This document shows, in pieces, positions 13,119 to 25,900 of a stretch of 64,000 bases of DNA (the first letter of the stretch is position 1; every line of letters begins with the position of its first letter). The notes under the pieces were generated by a model. It was not told the origin of the DNA. It saw nothing but the letters and a program-made list of their open reading frames with translations, and did not search any database. The stretch is from assembly GCA_025765615.1 (NCBI GenBank), contig JAIVFJ010000009.1:62001-126000 (forward strand), written 5' to 3'. This DNA is from Zopfochytrium polystomum. Lineage: Eukaryota > Chytridiomycota > Chytridiomycetes > Chytridiales > Chytridiaceae. Both the position numbers and the translations under genes were made by a program.

Positions 13119-13846
13119 TCAAAGCGCCATAGCAACGCAGGCAGCGGCACCTAGAACCGCGCCGGCAAGGCCAGCAACTCCACGAGATGCACCGCTCTTT
13201 GACGAAGTGGCGGTGGTGCCGGCGGCGCCCGGGGCCGAGATGCTGCCCTGAACCGTTGCCGAGGTCGTCGCAGCAGCAGTCGTGGCAGCGGCAGCGGACG
13301 AGGTGGACGAGTACTGTGCGGCAGCGCTGCAGTACGAGACCTTCTGGTTGCTTGGTGTCCCGACGTTGACAGTGTCCGACGGGCAGCTCAGGGTGTAGCA
13401 GTTGACGATCGCAGTGGCGCGCTCGCACAGGCAACCGTAGTACTTTGCCTGGTCGCCTTGGTAGGAGGCGCAAAAGGCAGCGATGTCATCGACGTAGCCG
13501 CTCTGCCATGGAGCACGGGGAATTCGGTTAGTCAGGCTTACGAGGACCTGCACCGGAAACCGTCGAAAAATGGACAAGTAGAAGTAACTGCGCTCACCTG
13601 GCAAGAACAATGCGTTCGAGACGCACGTGTTGAAAGTGTTGTTCAGGTCGCCGCAGTTACCGGGATAGGTCGGGCTTCCGGTACTGGAGTGGGTTTGGAT
13701 AGGACAGGGAGCTCCCAGTCAGTCATTCATCGCAGCAAAGCCACTGCTCGCTACCACTCACTCACCCAGGGCCGACAGCGGCCTTCGCCGAGACGGCAAA
13801 AGCTGCGATGGAACCAGCAAGAACGGCGACGGCGCGGAGCATCATA
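13119..13846 (-). CDS. Small cysteine-rich, probably GPI-anchored cell-surface protein
   Basis: This is a predicted secreted protein. Exon 1 starts MMLRAVAVLAGS and has a hydrophobic signal peptide ending near AVSAKA. Exon 2 (about 13,690-13,610) carries GNCGDLNNTFNTC. Exon 3 carries further cysteines (AFCASYQ, YYGCLCER, IVNCYTLSC), then a Ser/Ala/Thr-rich stalk (SSTSSAAAATTAAATT), and ends in a short hydrophobic tail (VAGLAGAVLGAAAC...AMAL) without charged residues after it. That layout (signal, Cys-rich head, Ser/Thr/Ala stalk, hydrophobic tail) is the usual one for fungal GPI wall proteins. Reading is clean. I do not recognise a named family. PER1, also in this window, acts on GPI anchors in general; no specific link is implied. 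Confidence 0.75.
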
Positions 13847-14505
13847 GTGGGGCGTGAAGGCAAGGTGAGATGGATCAGGTGGCGTCTGTTGGTGGACGAG
13901 AGATGTGTTCGCCTCGTTTGGATATTTATGGCTTTCCTTCGAAACGAATTTTTTTTTCTTCTTTCTGTTTTTGTTTCCCCACAGGCGAAAATAAGGCGGG
14001 TGCCACACATCTCTCTCTATTCGTGTCTGCTTTCTATTAACATGAAAGTGAGCGAAGCAGAAAAACAAAAAAAAAACAAAAAAAGTGGAAGACCCAATCA
14101 TCGAAACAGATGGAAACGCGCAGGCACATTCAGTAACACAGAACCTGCATTGGTGCGTTACAAAAGGACCCCTTTCACTTGGAGGATGGATGTTAGACGG
14201 CCGGACGGCGAACGGCCCTCGCCCTCTCTTCCCGTGTTTGAAGGAACACAACTAAGTTGATTATGAAAGACAATCAGCTGGAGGCGTTTGGATGCGTGCA
14301 CCCAGAGAGAATAAAGGACTTCTCTTTAAAAATAAGTTCCCAGCGGTACGGTTTTCCACGCGCGACCGATCAAAAATACAACAGCAAAACAAGGACAAAG
14401 CAACCGCTTCCAACCAACTGAGTGGCCTTGAAGCGTCTCAAAGCGATTTTCGAATGGTGCCGCTTTCCCAGCTTTGCGCCAAAGGGGTTGGCCTTCCCTC
14501 TCCCC
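13847..14505. other. Intergenic region upstream of the GPI-type protein gene
   Basis: AT- and T-run-rich sequence with overlapping open frames on both strands that lack any recognisable motif. It should contain the promoter of the GPI-type gene and the 3' region of the Ugo1-like gene. Confidence 0.35.
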
Positions 14506-16422
14506 TCACTCATCGGTCGACGACGTCGACAAATGCTCCAAGGTGCTGATAACAAGGCTGGACAGGACGCGCTCCCGCAAGCCCCGGTAGAGCGGCCCAA
14601 GCCCCAGGTTGCCCAGAATCCCCTTGCGGCCGCCTCTCGCACCGCGGGAACGCCGCGCGCGTCTCCGTCGACCCTTCCCCGACTTGGCCTTTCCTTCCAC
14701 GTCCGAGTCGTCGCCGTCGTCGTCGTCGTCGAGGCCCGATTCGTCGTCGTTATTGCCGTTGTTGCCCCGGCCTCCTCCCTCCCCGCCGTCAGTGGCTTTC
14801 GCGCCGTCTTGCTCCGCACCGAGACCCTCCTCGATAACCATCCGGACTACGCAGTCCACCATTCCCGTGTACGGAATCTGGCGGCATCGGACGATCGGCT
14901 CAAGCACCCGCCCGCTGATGTCGGGCGTGCGCCGTCGCACGGGCTGCACTTCAAGCCGACGCCGCACTGTCTCCAACGGCAAGAGTACCGCAAGCTTCGA
15001 ACACTGTCGCGGCAAATGTTGCAGCGTCGTGGAGGAAAGGACGCAGCTCCGGCGAGATGCCCAATACGCGTTGGATGAAGAAGTCCGAGGTGAGCTTGAA
15101 GAAGGGCCGGATTGTATGGTACAGAATTGTTGCCGGAAGCCGTCGATTCCAGTAGAGAGAGGTCAGTCCTTCTTCGCGGATGATGGTCCCGAGACAGTCA
15201 AAAAGTCCCTCGGTACTTTCGGTGGTAAGGGTTCGATGTTTGGACTGTTAATCTATGTAGTGCCAACGGCGAGACGATCAGGACCGTTTTTGAGGCGGAG
15301 TTTCACTTCGGAAAGCAAACGAAGAGAACATACCTTGTCCTCACAAGCTCCAGTGGGCTCAGTAAAATCCCCGTCAGTGCGTGACTTAGGACGGTTGTGG
15401 CAATCACAGGTCCTGGGTTCTCCAAATGTACAATGGGTATTGCCTCGTCTTTCACATCAAACGCGTCATTCAACCCTTGCTCAATCGAGGGCTGAATGAT
15501 TGCTTCCAACACTTCCTTCGTCCACCGCGTTAAGTAGCCTGGAAGTTACGCTTTTAATATCAAAGAAACGACTGCTGACAGAAAAAGTCCGTCTCCAGCC
15601 CTGACCTTTCCATAGAGAGATCAGACCTTCGTCGCGCATCCTCACGATCCGGCCCATGACCTGGGTCGACGACGCACCGCCCAACACCGAAATCTCGTAC
15701 GGCGGCCGCGTCGGGTCGCTCGTGTCATCGCCCTCCGCTCCAGTGCGTACAAGGTACCCAACCGTGTCGGCGCTCGACGCAGTCGCGGCCGCCGACGCAG
15801 CCAAGTCGTCCAGCGATACCGTTGCCGCCTTTTTGGCTTCGCGCCGGAGGGCAGAGGCGGAGATCGGGTCGATGTCGGAGTCGCCTGCTTCGGAGTTCTG
15901 GGGGACGGAGAACGACCAAAACGAGAAACACGAGATAGGGTTTAAGAAGAAGCGGGTCAAATCGTGACGGGGCGCCGGCTGCTGCAGACCTCGTCGAACA
16001 CAGTCTCTTGATCCGTGTCGTCGGACGGTGCATCGGCTGGTGATCCTGGTCGGTTCAAGTTGAGGTATCGTCGTGATGGTGTGTATTGAACTTGCTGCAG
16101 GGTTCCGGGTTCCAGAAGAACGAACGATCAGATACAACACAAAACCTGAAGGAGACCAGCATGATAATTGGCTCACGCGAAGAATATTAACGGCTTCGAA
16201 GGGCGTCGCGATCAGACCAGCTCCAAGCTTGACGAGTGCAAACCCTCCTGTTAGGGGAATGGCGGGTCCGGGTTAGATTGGAGAGGAGGGCAGATCGAGA
16301 GGCGGAAGTGGAAAGAGCAAAGCGCTCAACAACGAACCTAACTGTTCTAGCGCATCAAGTTCGACCTCGTACACGACCTCATCGCCGTCGTACTCGTCGT
16401 AGGCGTCTGTGGCTTCCGCCAT
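14506..16422 (-). CDS. UGO1: Ugo1-like mitochondrial outer-membrane carrier-fold protein (two +1 breaks)
   Basis: This is a mitochondrial-carrier-family protein of the Ugo1/SLC25A46 type, which in yeast links inner- and outer-membrane fusion machinery. It starts MAEATDAYDEYDGDEVVY. Visible segments, in order, are GGFALVKLGAGLIATPFEAV, an acidic linker, GRIVRMRDEGLISLWKG, VLSHALTGILLSPLELVRTR, SNPYHRKYRGTF/DCLGTIIREEG and PLETVRRRLEVQP; PxE-V-RxR elements are carrier signatures. A long acidic/basic low-complexity loop (D-rich then R-rich, about 14,680-14,780) precedes the last segment, ILGNLGLGPLYRGLRERV. Two places need one base skipped: a run of five A on the plus strand at 15,200-15,204 and near 14,992-14,993. 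Assignment to Ugo1 rather than another divergent carrier rests on overall layout and is fairly secure. Confidence 0.8.
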
Positions 16423-16575
16423 GCAGGGAGCGATCTGGTTCTTCCTCCTTCTGCGATCGAACTGGACCACCCGACTGACAAGGTAGTGGATGATTCAAGG
16501 GCGGCACGTCCAAATTGAATGCGCTCTTACGTTTTGTTCACTTCGTGTACTGCACAGTTTAAGCAAAAAGGTTGA

Positions 16576-19500
16576 TTAATCCAGTCCCCTCCTTGGGCGG
16601 GCTTCAGGAAGAGCAGCCCCGATGGTTGCAATGACGGCTCCAATAGTTCCAAATACGACAAGGCACCAGCAAGCTAACCACTCCCATCCGGTCATCCGAC
16701 CCTTGCGATATATGACTACCCTTCCCGTCAACAGTCCGACGCCTTCTCCCGCGCTCCCACTCGCGGCTCCCCCGCCTCGTCGGCCGAGCACGCCATCCAA
16801 GAAATCTTCTTCATCATCCGCGCCCTCCTCTAATATCTTTGCTCTTCGGTGGTTGTGGTGCTGGATTCCGTCTTCCCCGTAGTGGTGGTGAGCGGACGGG
16901 CCTGCCGAGGACGACCCCACGCCAACACCGCCACCCCCGCCTCCTGATCCAACATTGGAGGATCCCCCGTTCCCGCTCGCCGAGCCGCTCGACCACCACC
17001 ACCGGCGTCCACCGCCGTACAGCTTCATGTAGCAAGCGGCGGGAATGACGATAGAGACTGTCACGCTAAAGACTGATCCAAGGAGCGCCAGAACGACGTC
17101 AAAGAATGGAATGAGGGAGGGAAGGCAGGCAGTGCCTGCTGCGAGGATGGTGCGTAGAAAGAGCTGGACGACTCGGGGTGGGGTGTGTGTAAGCTTTGTG
17201 CCGAAGGCGTGGGTATGTAGGTTGTTTGTTTGTGCAGCCTGATTTGAGACGGTGGTGGTTGTCGCGTTGGTTATCATGGTACTAGTCTCCACGGAACCTC
17301 CCCGTCCCCCCCTGTGGTACGCGTGGCCGCTGACAGTTGAAGAGGAATCTGTTGATGAGACGGTTGAGAGTCGTTGTAAAGGAGGATGGTTCGGGACGCT
17401 ACGAGGAGGAGGAACTGTGGCCGGCGACCGCGTCCAACCCAGCACCTTTCCGCCGACATACTGGTCCAAGGCGAGCGCCACCGGCGCCATCGTCAAGGCA
17501 AACTTCGGTATCGGAATAAATGCAATTAGCCACGTGGTCACCGTGTTCAGTGTGGCGTTGGAAGAAGATCCGGAAGAGGATAGATTCATGGTGATTTCCT
17601 CCAAAGTTAATTCGCCAAACATCAGATATCCGCATACGGCGATTGTTGCGTACAATGTAACTGCGATGCCAAAGCTGATATTGAGAACTCGCGGGAATTG
17701 GCTCTTGTCACGCATGTCCAGGTAGATATTGGGGAGCACAGCATGACCTGCGAAACCGGCCATGATGATCCCGAAGGACAGACTGCACGATATCCACCTC
17801 TCTGGGAAAGCATATGTGTCTGCAGGGTCCAAAATGGAGCCTGGAGTTTTTTCTTTGGTGAGACCATCATAGACGACGACCACGACAAGATTAATGGAGG
17901 CGAAGATTCCCACGAGAGATGCATAGGATATGTACTTCAACTGGCGAACCCATGTTGACAGAGTGCAAACAACGAAAGCCACGAATCGGAAGGTGAGTGG
18001 TGAGACCTCAGGGAAGATTGCCGAAAGAGAGTCTGTTATAAGAATGATGAACGCCACGCAGGTAAGGTAGAGCTCGGATATAAAGAGAACCGATACAAAG
18101 CCGCGCGCCTTTGGTCCAAACGCCGCTTCGCCGATATCGGCAAAATCAAACAGTCGCCCAGGCTGGGTATCAAGGCATTTTGACAGTATCAGTCCTGTGT
18201 ATTTAGCAATATAGGCCAATGTCGTGAGCATCAATAGGCCTGGTATCCATCCCCCGCACTGGAGAATAAAAACTTCCTGTTCAGCGTACAAAGATCAAAG
18301 CAAAGGTTGAATAGCTTACCCGCAAGGCGTACGGAAGGCTAAGGAGGCCTAAACCGAGAAGAATATTGACCGTGTTGAATATGCTCTGAGCAGTCGAAGA
18401 GCCAGACATTTCTTCGTCGTGTAACCGAGACGAACCACCCATTTCCACCAGCGCGGAGGCCGGGGTTACCGGTGAATCGCGATTTGTCGCTGCAGCTGCG
18501 GCTATCGTGGCCATTCCACGCATTTGCGCCCGAGCAGTTCGACGAGCTCCGCGCAGGACCGGAAGATCTTTGACACTAACGGGAAATAAGAGATTAGAGT
18601 CAGGTGCTATTGAGGATCGTATAACTCCGCCATGTTTCTCTTACACAATGGAGTCTCTCCATGACTGCGACAAGTGTAAAGATCTTCCTAGGAATGAGCT
18701 GGACAGCCGGGTGTCGTTGAGATCGGGCGAGGCACGACGACCGCCGAAACCAGAGGATGGGTTCGGCATGCTCGAAGACCCGCCCAAATTCCGTTGTTCT
18801 CTTCTACTTGATGTAAAGTGAAACGGAGTGGGTTACAACACACAGCAACAAAGGCAAATGTCGAAAAAACGAACCTCCGCGGCTGCGGCGGTCCATCTTC
18901 GCCTCGTTCGGAGCCATCGGCGTTGCCCGGTCTGTATGTGCGCGCGGGCTGGCCCAGCTCCTCGTCGGTGTCCAACAGGAAAATGGCGCTCCCGTACGAC
19001 AAGGCCGACGACACGGAACCTGACTGGTGGTGCTGGTGATGGCGCGCAGCGTAAGTGCTTCGCTCCTGGGATTCCGGGCGCCGCGTGCTGCTGGTACTGC
19101 TGTCATCCCCATGATACACATCGTCCTCAATGTCGATGCCATACGCCATTCGGCGCGGACGGGGGTCGTCGTCGTCGTCCTCCTCGTCGTCGAGGAGGAT
19201 GCTTTCGTCGGTGGAGATGGTGGCGTGGCTGAGGTACGAAAAGTGCCGCGGTGCCTCCGGTAGGGGCTTTGAGGCGACGTTGGGCGGGATGCGGGCAGCG
19301 TTTGCGGCCGAGTTTGGAAGAGCGGATGGCGCGGTCGTTGTGGTGGGGGTGGGCGGCACTTGCTTGATTGGCCAGTAGCCTTTTGAGGGCAAGACCGGCG
19401 GCCCGCTGGCAGGCTGGGTGCGTTGATCTTCGTCGTCGACTGCGGCAGCTGCTCCTGCGGAGGACAAGGGATGCTGCGAGGGGCGCTGCTTGCTTCCCGC

Positions 19501-19620
19501 TGTTGTTGTTGTTGTTGTTGCTGTAGTTGCTGCGGTCGGGCCGGGCGAGGCCGGTGAGGAGGGCAAAGGGGACTTCGGCTTTCTCTTGTTGCCCACTATG
19601 AGGCCCCAACCCAGCTTCAT
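16576..19620 (-). CDS. Vacuolar-type amino acid transporter (AAAP family, Avt1-like)
   Basis: This multi-pass amino acid/auxin permease family protein probably exchanges amino acids for protons across the vacuolar membrane. A long cytosolic N-terminus starts MKLGWGLIVGNKRK and is low in complexity (Thr, Pro, Asp and Ser rich). The membrane region begins STAQSIFNTVNILLGLGLLSLPYALR, the diagnostic first helix, and continues through about ten further helices. The single large last exon (16,576 to about 18,263) reads openly for over 550 codons. A His/Gly/Ser-rich insert (about 16,830-17,000) and another Ser/Thr-rich one (about 17,240-17,410) lie in loops. Three upstream introns are short and splice cleanly. 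There is no frame break. Specific substrate cannot be read from sequence. Confidence 0.88.
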
Positions 19621-19718
19621 CCTCTCCAGAGAGGATCTGTCTGTTCTTGTTGTTTCTTGTTCTTTGTTCTTTTGTTTTCAATTTTTCTTTTGGAGTTTGT
19701 TGTTCCTCTCTCTCGTGT

Positions 19719-19753
<35 letters not shown>
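19719..19753 (+). repeat. (ACAG)n tetranucleotide repeat
   Basis: About eight to nine tandem ACAG units lie upstream of the amino acid transporter start, probably in its 5' UTR or promoter. Similar ACAG tracts occur at about 50,131-50,148 and 57,758-57,811, each near a gene's 5' end. Confidence 0.85.
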
Positions 19754-19755
<2 letters not shown>

Positions 19756-20371
19756 GAAGATGGGGCTTGATCTCTCCTCCCCTTTTTAAATTCGACATCA
19801 CCACACATCACCCACCACCACCGCCACGACACCATCGCCAACGCGCAGCCCACGCGCCACGCGTGCGCGCGACACGCGGTCAAGGTGACCGAAAGTGGGA
19901 AGGAGGAGATGGATGATGCGCACATAAAGCATTCACGGGTCGTGCATGGGTGGATTTGTCAGGCTTGCGCGCTGGGAACGATCTACAGCCTGGCGAAAGA
20001 CGGCGAAGCGATAAGACCGCACCCACATCGCGTCAGCTCAAAGTGGTGAGACAGACAATTGTTTGTCTCCTGGCTGCGCATCTTCTTCCGTTTGGCACAA
20101 GCCGGCCCGTGTCTGCTGCCCGTTTGGACCGCATGCAGAACAGTATTAATAACCGACGCATACTGCTCAGCCGAGCTTTCCAAACGACGCGAAAAGCTAC
20201 CTTAACTTCGGCTGCAGCTTCCCGTCATGCTGCCCAGCCTGGCCGGACACTGAACAAAACTGGTCCAATCAACAATTAGTAGACGGTAGCCTTTTACTCG
20301 CGACAGATCTCGTAGCTTCGGGTTTGTTTTCGACAGTTCGCGGGGTTCGTTTTGTGCGCCTCCAGCGGTGC

Positions 20372-20952
20372 GGATGGAATCATCGTGTGGAGTAGAAGCT
20401 GACCGGATCGTCCAAAAGATCGCAAGCAGCCAGTTCACACAGGACTTTCTGATTGGACCAACGTTTATTCTGTTGCGTCGTTGATACCAAGCTGACGGAC
20501 AACGCGACGAGATTTGCGGCAGAAATGGCTGGAGACCTTTCTCAACGAGGTTCAGCGAAACTGGTAGCTCTTGAGTTGCGCCGTAAAGGAACAAATTTCT
20601 GAACGAATCTCTTTGAATAGTTGGAATCGCAGTCAGATCGCCTTGGCTTGAAAAAAGAACTTTCGGTTCATTCGAATCGGAGGAGTTTGAAGTAAACCCC
20701 AACCGCCCAGGTCGAACGTACAATTTTCTGTGCACACAGGAAACAGACTTCGCGGAGGTGGTCGATTTTGGACAGGTATAATGCAAGACACAGTGTTGTA
20801 GAGACGTTGGCTGAATCGATTGTCTCGCGTTGATGCACGAGAATGCAAATACTCTTCAGCTCAAGACTCCAAGCGGAACAAATGTTTCGGAACGTATGAA
20901 AAGGCTTCGAGATGCGGCTACGAAGCAAAAGCTTTTGCGCAAAAAGTACTGA
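20372..20952 (+). CDS. Unrecognised protein, tentative spliced gene
   Basis: An ATG at 20,372 opens a frame beginning MESSCGVEADRIVQKIASS. The 3' end is better supported: an exon reading through FESEEFEVNPNRPGRTY and TDFAEVVDFGQ splices (GTATAA...CAG, to about 20,860) onto LKTPSGTNVSERMKRLRDA and ends KLLRKKY with TGA at 20,950-20,952. The middle is uncertain. Stretches such as DNATRFAAEMAGDLSQRG and LVALELRRKG follow if one base is skipped near 20,480. These faintly recall RecX-type helical repeats, but that resemblance is too weak to name it. A minus-strand frame of similar length overlaps. I do not recognise the family. Confidence 0.3.
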
Positions 20953-20972
20953 AAGCATTTGGTAACTTACTT

Positions 20973-20975
<3 letters not shown>

Positions 20976-21009
<34 letters not shown>
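20976..21009 (+). repeat. Poly-T tract (34 nt)
   Basis: An uninterrupted run of 34 T lies just 3' of the tentative gene ending at 20,952. It is one of four homopolymer runs of 28-36 nt in this window (also 32,828-32,859, 39,992-40,027 and 46,176-46,203). Confidence 0.95.
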
Positions 21010-21010
<1 letters not shown>

Positions 21011-21051
21011 TGCTCGAAAGTTTTTCACTCCAATTGCAATTTCAAGCGCCT

Positions 21052-21528
21052 TGATGCGAGCACTTCTCATTGATCCTCTCTATACAACGCTGGATTGCTC
21101 AACGATGAGGGATCTTCAGCCGAGTTCAGACCTTGTTCGGCCCCTTTTTCAAAGAAGCTTCAGCGATCCATGGACGACTTGGGAAGCTCCCATAATAGTG
21201 GCTATTTTTCCACTGCGATGGTTAGTGTCCGAAGGGAGATTCCTTTCAACTCTCATCGATCATCTTAGTACATGGGTAAGGAATGAGTGGTCACATCCAC
21301 GGCACGTTGGAGAATTTAGTATTTTTTCATGTAACCATTTATGCAGATGGGCGCCTACGCCTTTTGGTAAACGAGCCCCGAGGTCCTTTCATTGAGCCTC
21401 GCTGGATTGACACAATCAAATTGCCAAAGACGAGATGCGACATCCCAAAGTGTCTCCTTTCATGCAGAGATAAACTGGAGTACACGGTTTGTGTCAACGA
21501 TCTCTTCCAGTGCCCATTTTTAAACTAA
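21052..21528 (+). CDS. Tentative exons of unknown protein
   Basis: An open frame with MRALLIDPLYTTLDCSTMRD... leads to a possible donor GTAAGG near 21,275. After an acceptor ...ATGCAG a second frame reads DGRLRLLVNEPRG, WIDTIKLPKTRCDIPKCLLS and ends CPFLN with TAA at 21,526-21,528. The exon phases do not join cleanly with the sites I can see, so the model is incomplete or carries a frame break. No family is recognised. Confidence 0.2.
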
Positions 21529-22931
21529 ATTAATAAAGGGCGTGTTTGAAAATATTTGTTCGCGCCTGGCAAACGCAAGCACGAAAAGCACGGTTCCTGC
21601 ATTTAACTCACCTATAGCGAAATGAAGACTTCAAAACAAAAAAATGAATGTCACTTTCGTTCATGATGTTTTTTGCTGCTTTTTGCGAACGAATTGCTTG
21701 ACAGAGTGTTGCACTCCCAGAAGGAGCCTCGTCAGCGTCAAAGTTCGCGTTGTGTCGCCCTGCTTCGCCTCTTGAAACCCTTTTTTTTTTGTTTCTAGGA
21801 GAAAGAGAGACCACAACGGTTTTCTCAAGCACATTCGTGATGGGTTGTCGCTATGGAGGGACAACGGCGGACTGTAAATTGTGTTTGGCAACCACCCAAC
21901 GTTAGACAAGCGGCTTGTGGCCACAATCCCTTTTTTTTGTCCTCGCAAGTGAATGCACAGTAAGAGAAAAAGAGCAAGGAAGAAAAAGTAAAGAGTGGTC
22001 AGGGCGCTAACTCTCTCACACTATCACATGGAGAGTGTGTGTGCTGGCCAAGACGAGCAGGTAAGAGGCGGCGGTGGTTGCGCTTCTGCTGTTCGGCTGT
22101 GGTGCTTCGGGGAGAGAGAGAAAGAGAGCGACAGAGAAAGAGAGCGACAGAGAGAGAGAAAGCGCATCCGATAACAGCAGAATTGGCACGAACCAATCGG
22201 ATGCATCAAGGAATTCTTTCCTTTGGCGTCCTTTTTTTTTATTTTTTTGCAGAAATTTTTTGTTTCTTGGTTTTTTGGCGCGCCACCACGAGAAACAAGC
22301 AAACACCCACCACCTCAAACCGAATTGGCGCGGGCTGGGCTTGGCTTTCATTGGAGGGCGGCTCTCGGTGGGGCTGGGCTGGGTGCAAGTGGCTGTCGTG
22401 CTGCATTGATCGATTATGATAGAAACAAATGAAACCCCGAAAGGAAAGAAGGAGAAGAACAAGAGATGGAAAAAGACAAGAGAAGCAAGAAAAGAAAGTG
22501 AACAAAAAAGAAACAAAAAAAAAAACAATGAAAAGCAGGCCGGAAATGAACAAAAGGCAAGGGCAGTTCGAAAAAAGACAAACAGAAGACAGAGAGAAAG
22601 AAATCAAGGGAGTCGGTGGGCTGGGACGGAGACACGGAGACAGAGAGACAGAAAACGTGAAAGTGGTTGGGATGCACATGCACTGTCCGACAGATGGGCG
22701 CCTGATGGATAAAAGCAACGCGGGCGACGGCAACACGGTGAGGGACCATACACGCTAACTTTTGAGAAGATTTCTCTTGCTTCCCGTCCACCCCGCCCAT
22801 CAGCGCACATTCGTAGACGTTAGAAAGAAGCCGCCCTCGTCTTTGCACAGACCCGGAAAAGCAGCACGCTCTGAGCGCCACCAACGCGTCCCACTTACTG
22901 CACCTTGTAACCTTTGTCGGACCAACACAAC
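21529..22931. other. Intergenic region upstream of the GT2 gene
   Basis: No supported gene. It holds a GA-rich stretch (about 22,100-22,170), T runs, and a purine-rich stretch (22,430-22,640) that yields long but low-complexity open frames (Lys/Arg/Glu one way, Phe/Ser/Leu the other). It is probably promoter and 5' UTR of the glycosyltransferase gene. Confidence 0.4.
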
Positions 22932-25900
22932 ATGAGCGGAAGAAACCCCGCCGTTCCCCTTCCGGGGAGTGCAAACGCTGGCAACAACAGCGACGACATC
23001 TTCAGCGACAACTATTACGCAGAGTCGTCCGGTCCTTCCCCTTCAGGCCCATCCACCAGCGGCCCAAAATCTGCGAAATCCAAGGCCGCAAACCTCGGCG
23101 CTCTTCCATCGATAACGCAGGCACCTTTAGGAAAGATCGATTGGCGCGGTTACGAGTATCCCTCCAACGAGAGCCCCTCGCACTCGCCAACACCACACCG
23201 CACTGGCCCGAGCACACCAAACTATCATGGTATGGGCTCTGCCTCGACGCACGGAGACCAATCGGAAACGAGCACCATCGAGTCTACCGACATCGAATCG
23301 TACACGGAGCACAGCGAGACGGAGTCGGCTTCCCGATCCTCACGGATTGACCCCGCAAAGTCGGGAGTCACATCCGCAATCCTGGCCGCTCGTAGAGCCA
23401 ATGCGCGATACCGCGACATGGCTGACAACAAGAGCGTCAGTCGGTCCATCAGTAGCGCTCAGTCAGTAACCCGTGGCGCGACCAAACGGCGGGAGAGAGT
23501 TTACAACTACGACGATGATGACTCGCAGTTACCATCCAACTGGAGCGAGGAAGAATCCCTCGATTACGCGAAGTATTCGGTCATGGTGGAGCACATGTAC
23601 AAAGTCTTGAAGTCGAAAGGCTGGCTGGACGCTCCTGGAGACGAGGGCGCTGTTTCCCTTCGAGTTTCGTCGACCATTCAAGCAAAAGTTTTTCGTGGCG
23701 ATCTCCCGGCGGAACCTGAAGAGCAGCGCCAACCGCGGAAACATTCGGCACCCATATTTGTGACTTTCCCTCAACCCAACCAAGTCTTTGCTCGAGCTGT
23801 TCGCGGACTCAACGTGGAGGTAAGGTTGCGGCGCCCACCTCACGCGCGAGTGGAAACTGACTTTCTTGTCTAGGTGGCCATCATGCTGACATCCAAAATG
23901 ATTCGCCTGGCGCTGGAAATGGTCCCTGAGATGAACCGGGATATGCGCCTGCGGGATGGCTCTCGAATTCAAGTGCTTCCAGCGCTGTCCATGCTTCCCC
24001 GGGCAAGAAAGCTTCAGTACGCTGCACTCGTCCGCGAAGAGGGTGCCCTTGTTGTGTGGACTAACTCGATTGACTCGGTGATTGACTCTTGCGAGGCTGT
24101 CCAAGACCAGCTGGTAAAGGTCTTCTGGTCAGGCCTCCCTCAACCTGTAGAAGGTGCCGAATTCGACTCGGCTGACGACGAAACGGCAAGCGCAAACTCT
24201 GACAACGTTCCTCGAGTGCGTGAGAAAGAGGATGCTGAGTTTGGAAGTGGGAGCGGATCCAAGCCTGCACGCCGACCGTACATCTTCATTTGGCCAATCA
24301 TCTCCACGTTGGCTTTGTGCACTACAACACTCTTTTTCGGCTTTGGTGTCAAAACACTTCTTGTTGAATGCATGTACGATGGGTATTGGGCGCGTATGGC
24401 TCTTATTGCGTTGCTGCCCCTGCAAATCCTCTTCACTCAGGTTTGTACCCTTGACATTGCGCAATATTGTGCTAAATATCTTCAAAACCAAATCGTCTAG
24501 TTTGTACCGCAAGCTGCCATTTCCTGCATTCTTATGATTTTCGGTCCCGTAAAGCATCTCGAGTCTAACTCTCAGTACTACTCTGGCGTCCCGCCGAAAC
24601 GAATCGACCGAGGAAACCTACCGCACATAACGATTCAAATGCCTGTTTACACCGAGTCACTTGAAGGCGTCATTGACCCGACAGTCCAGTCTCTTCAGAA
24701 GGCTATCTCAACGTACGAATCTCAAGGTGGCTCGGCATCAATCTTTATCAATGAGGACGGCATGCAAGTGATCCCACCCGACGAAGCGGACCGTAGAAAG
24801 CGTTACTATGCCGAGCACAACATTGGTTGGGTCGCTCGCCCCAAGCACAAGCACAACGGTTACATCCGCGCGGGCCGCTTCAAAAAGGCTTCCAACATGA
24901 ACTTCTGCCTGTATATTTCTAGAATGCTGGAAGATTTGCTGGAGCAAGAGCCCGAATTGGACTATGAAGACGCGCTCGAAATCGTTCTGAGGAAGGATGG
25001 TCGTGCTTGGGCCGCCGGTGACATTCAAATGGGTGATATCATTCTGCTCGTAGATTGCGACACTCGAGTTCCTGAGGACTGTTTCCTTGACGCAGCGTCA
25101 GAATTTCAAGAAAGCCCTGACGTTGCCATCATGCAGCACACCGCCGCCCCAATGATTGTCACGTACAATTATTTCGAGCTGGGCATTGCATTCTTCACCA
25201 AAATCATCTACTGGTCGATTCGATACTGCTGTGCATCGGGTGAAACTTCCCCATTCGTCGGTCACAACGCCTTTTTACGCTGGTCAGCCATCAAGGAGGT
25301 TGGCTTTGAAGAAGAGGGCATTGTGAAGTACTGGTCTGAGGAGCACGTGTCTGAAGACTTCGACATGTCCCTACGTCTGCAGATTAATGGATATAAGATT
25401 CGATACATTGCCTACTGTGGTGACGGATTCCAAGAAGGGGTCTCGCTGACTGTTTATGACGAAGTTGGTCGGTGGCAGAAATACGCCTACGGCTGTTCTG
25501 AGCTCGTGTTCCACCCCCTCAAGTCGATGCTATTCAAGGGCGTTTTCACCCCGCTCTTCCGAAAGTTCGTTACGTCCAACATGTTTTTCTACTCAAAAGT
25601 GAACATTATCGGCTACATCGGGTCGTACTACGCCATTGGCGCCGCCTGGATCTTGACCCTTTCCAACTACTTCCTGGTTGGGTACTTCGATGACATTTTG
25701 GATAAATACTATCTTCCATCATTCGATGTGCTCTTCACAACGCTCATTGTGTTTACGTTGTTGTCGAACATTTCCTTTGCAGTCTACCGGTACCGACTCA
25801 AAGAGCTCAGCCTGATCAGTGCGCTGTGGGAGAACATTTCTTGGATCCCGTTCTTCGCAGTTTTCTTCTCGGGCCTCAGCTTCCACGTTAGTCTTGCCCT

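Noticed and set aside
22239..22974. Long Phe/Ser/Leu-rich minus-strand and Lys/Arg-rich plus-strand frames
   Set aside because: Translation of purine/pyrimidine-rich low-complexity DNA upstream of the GT2 gene.
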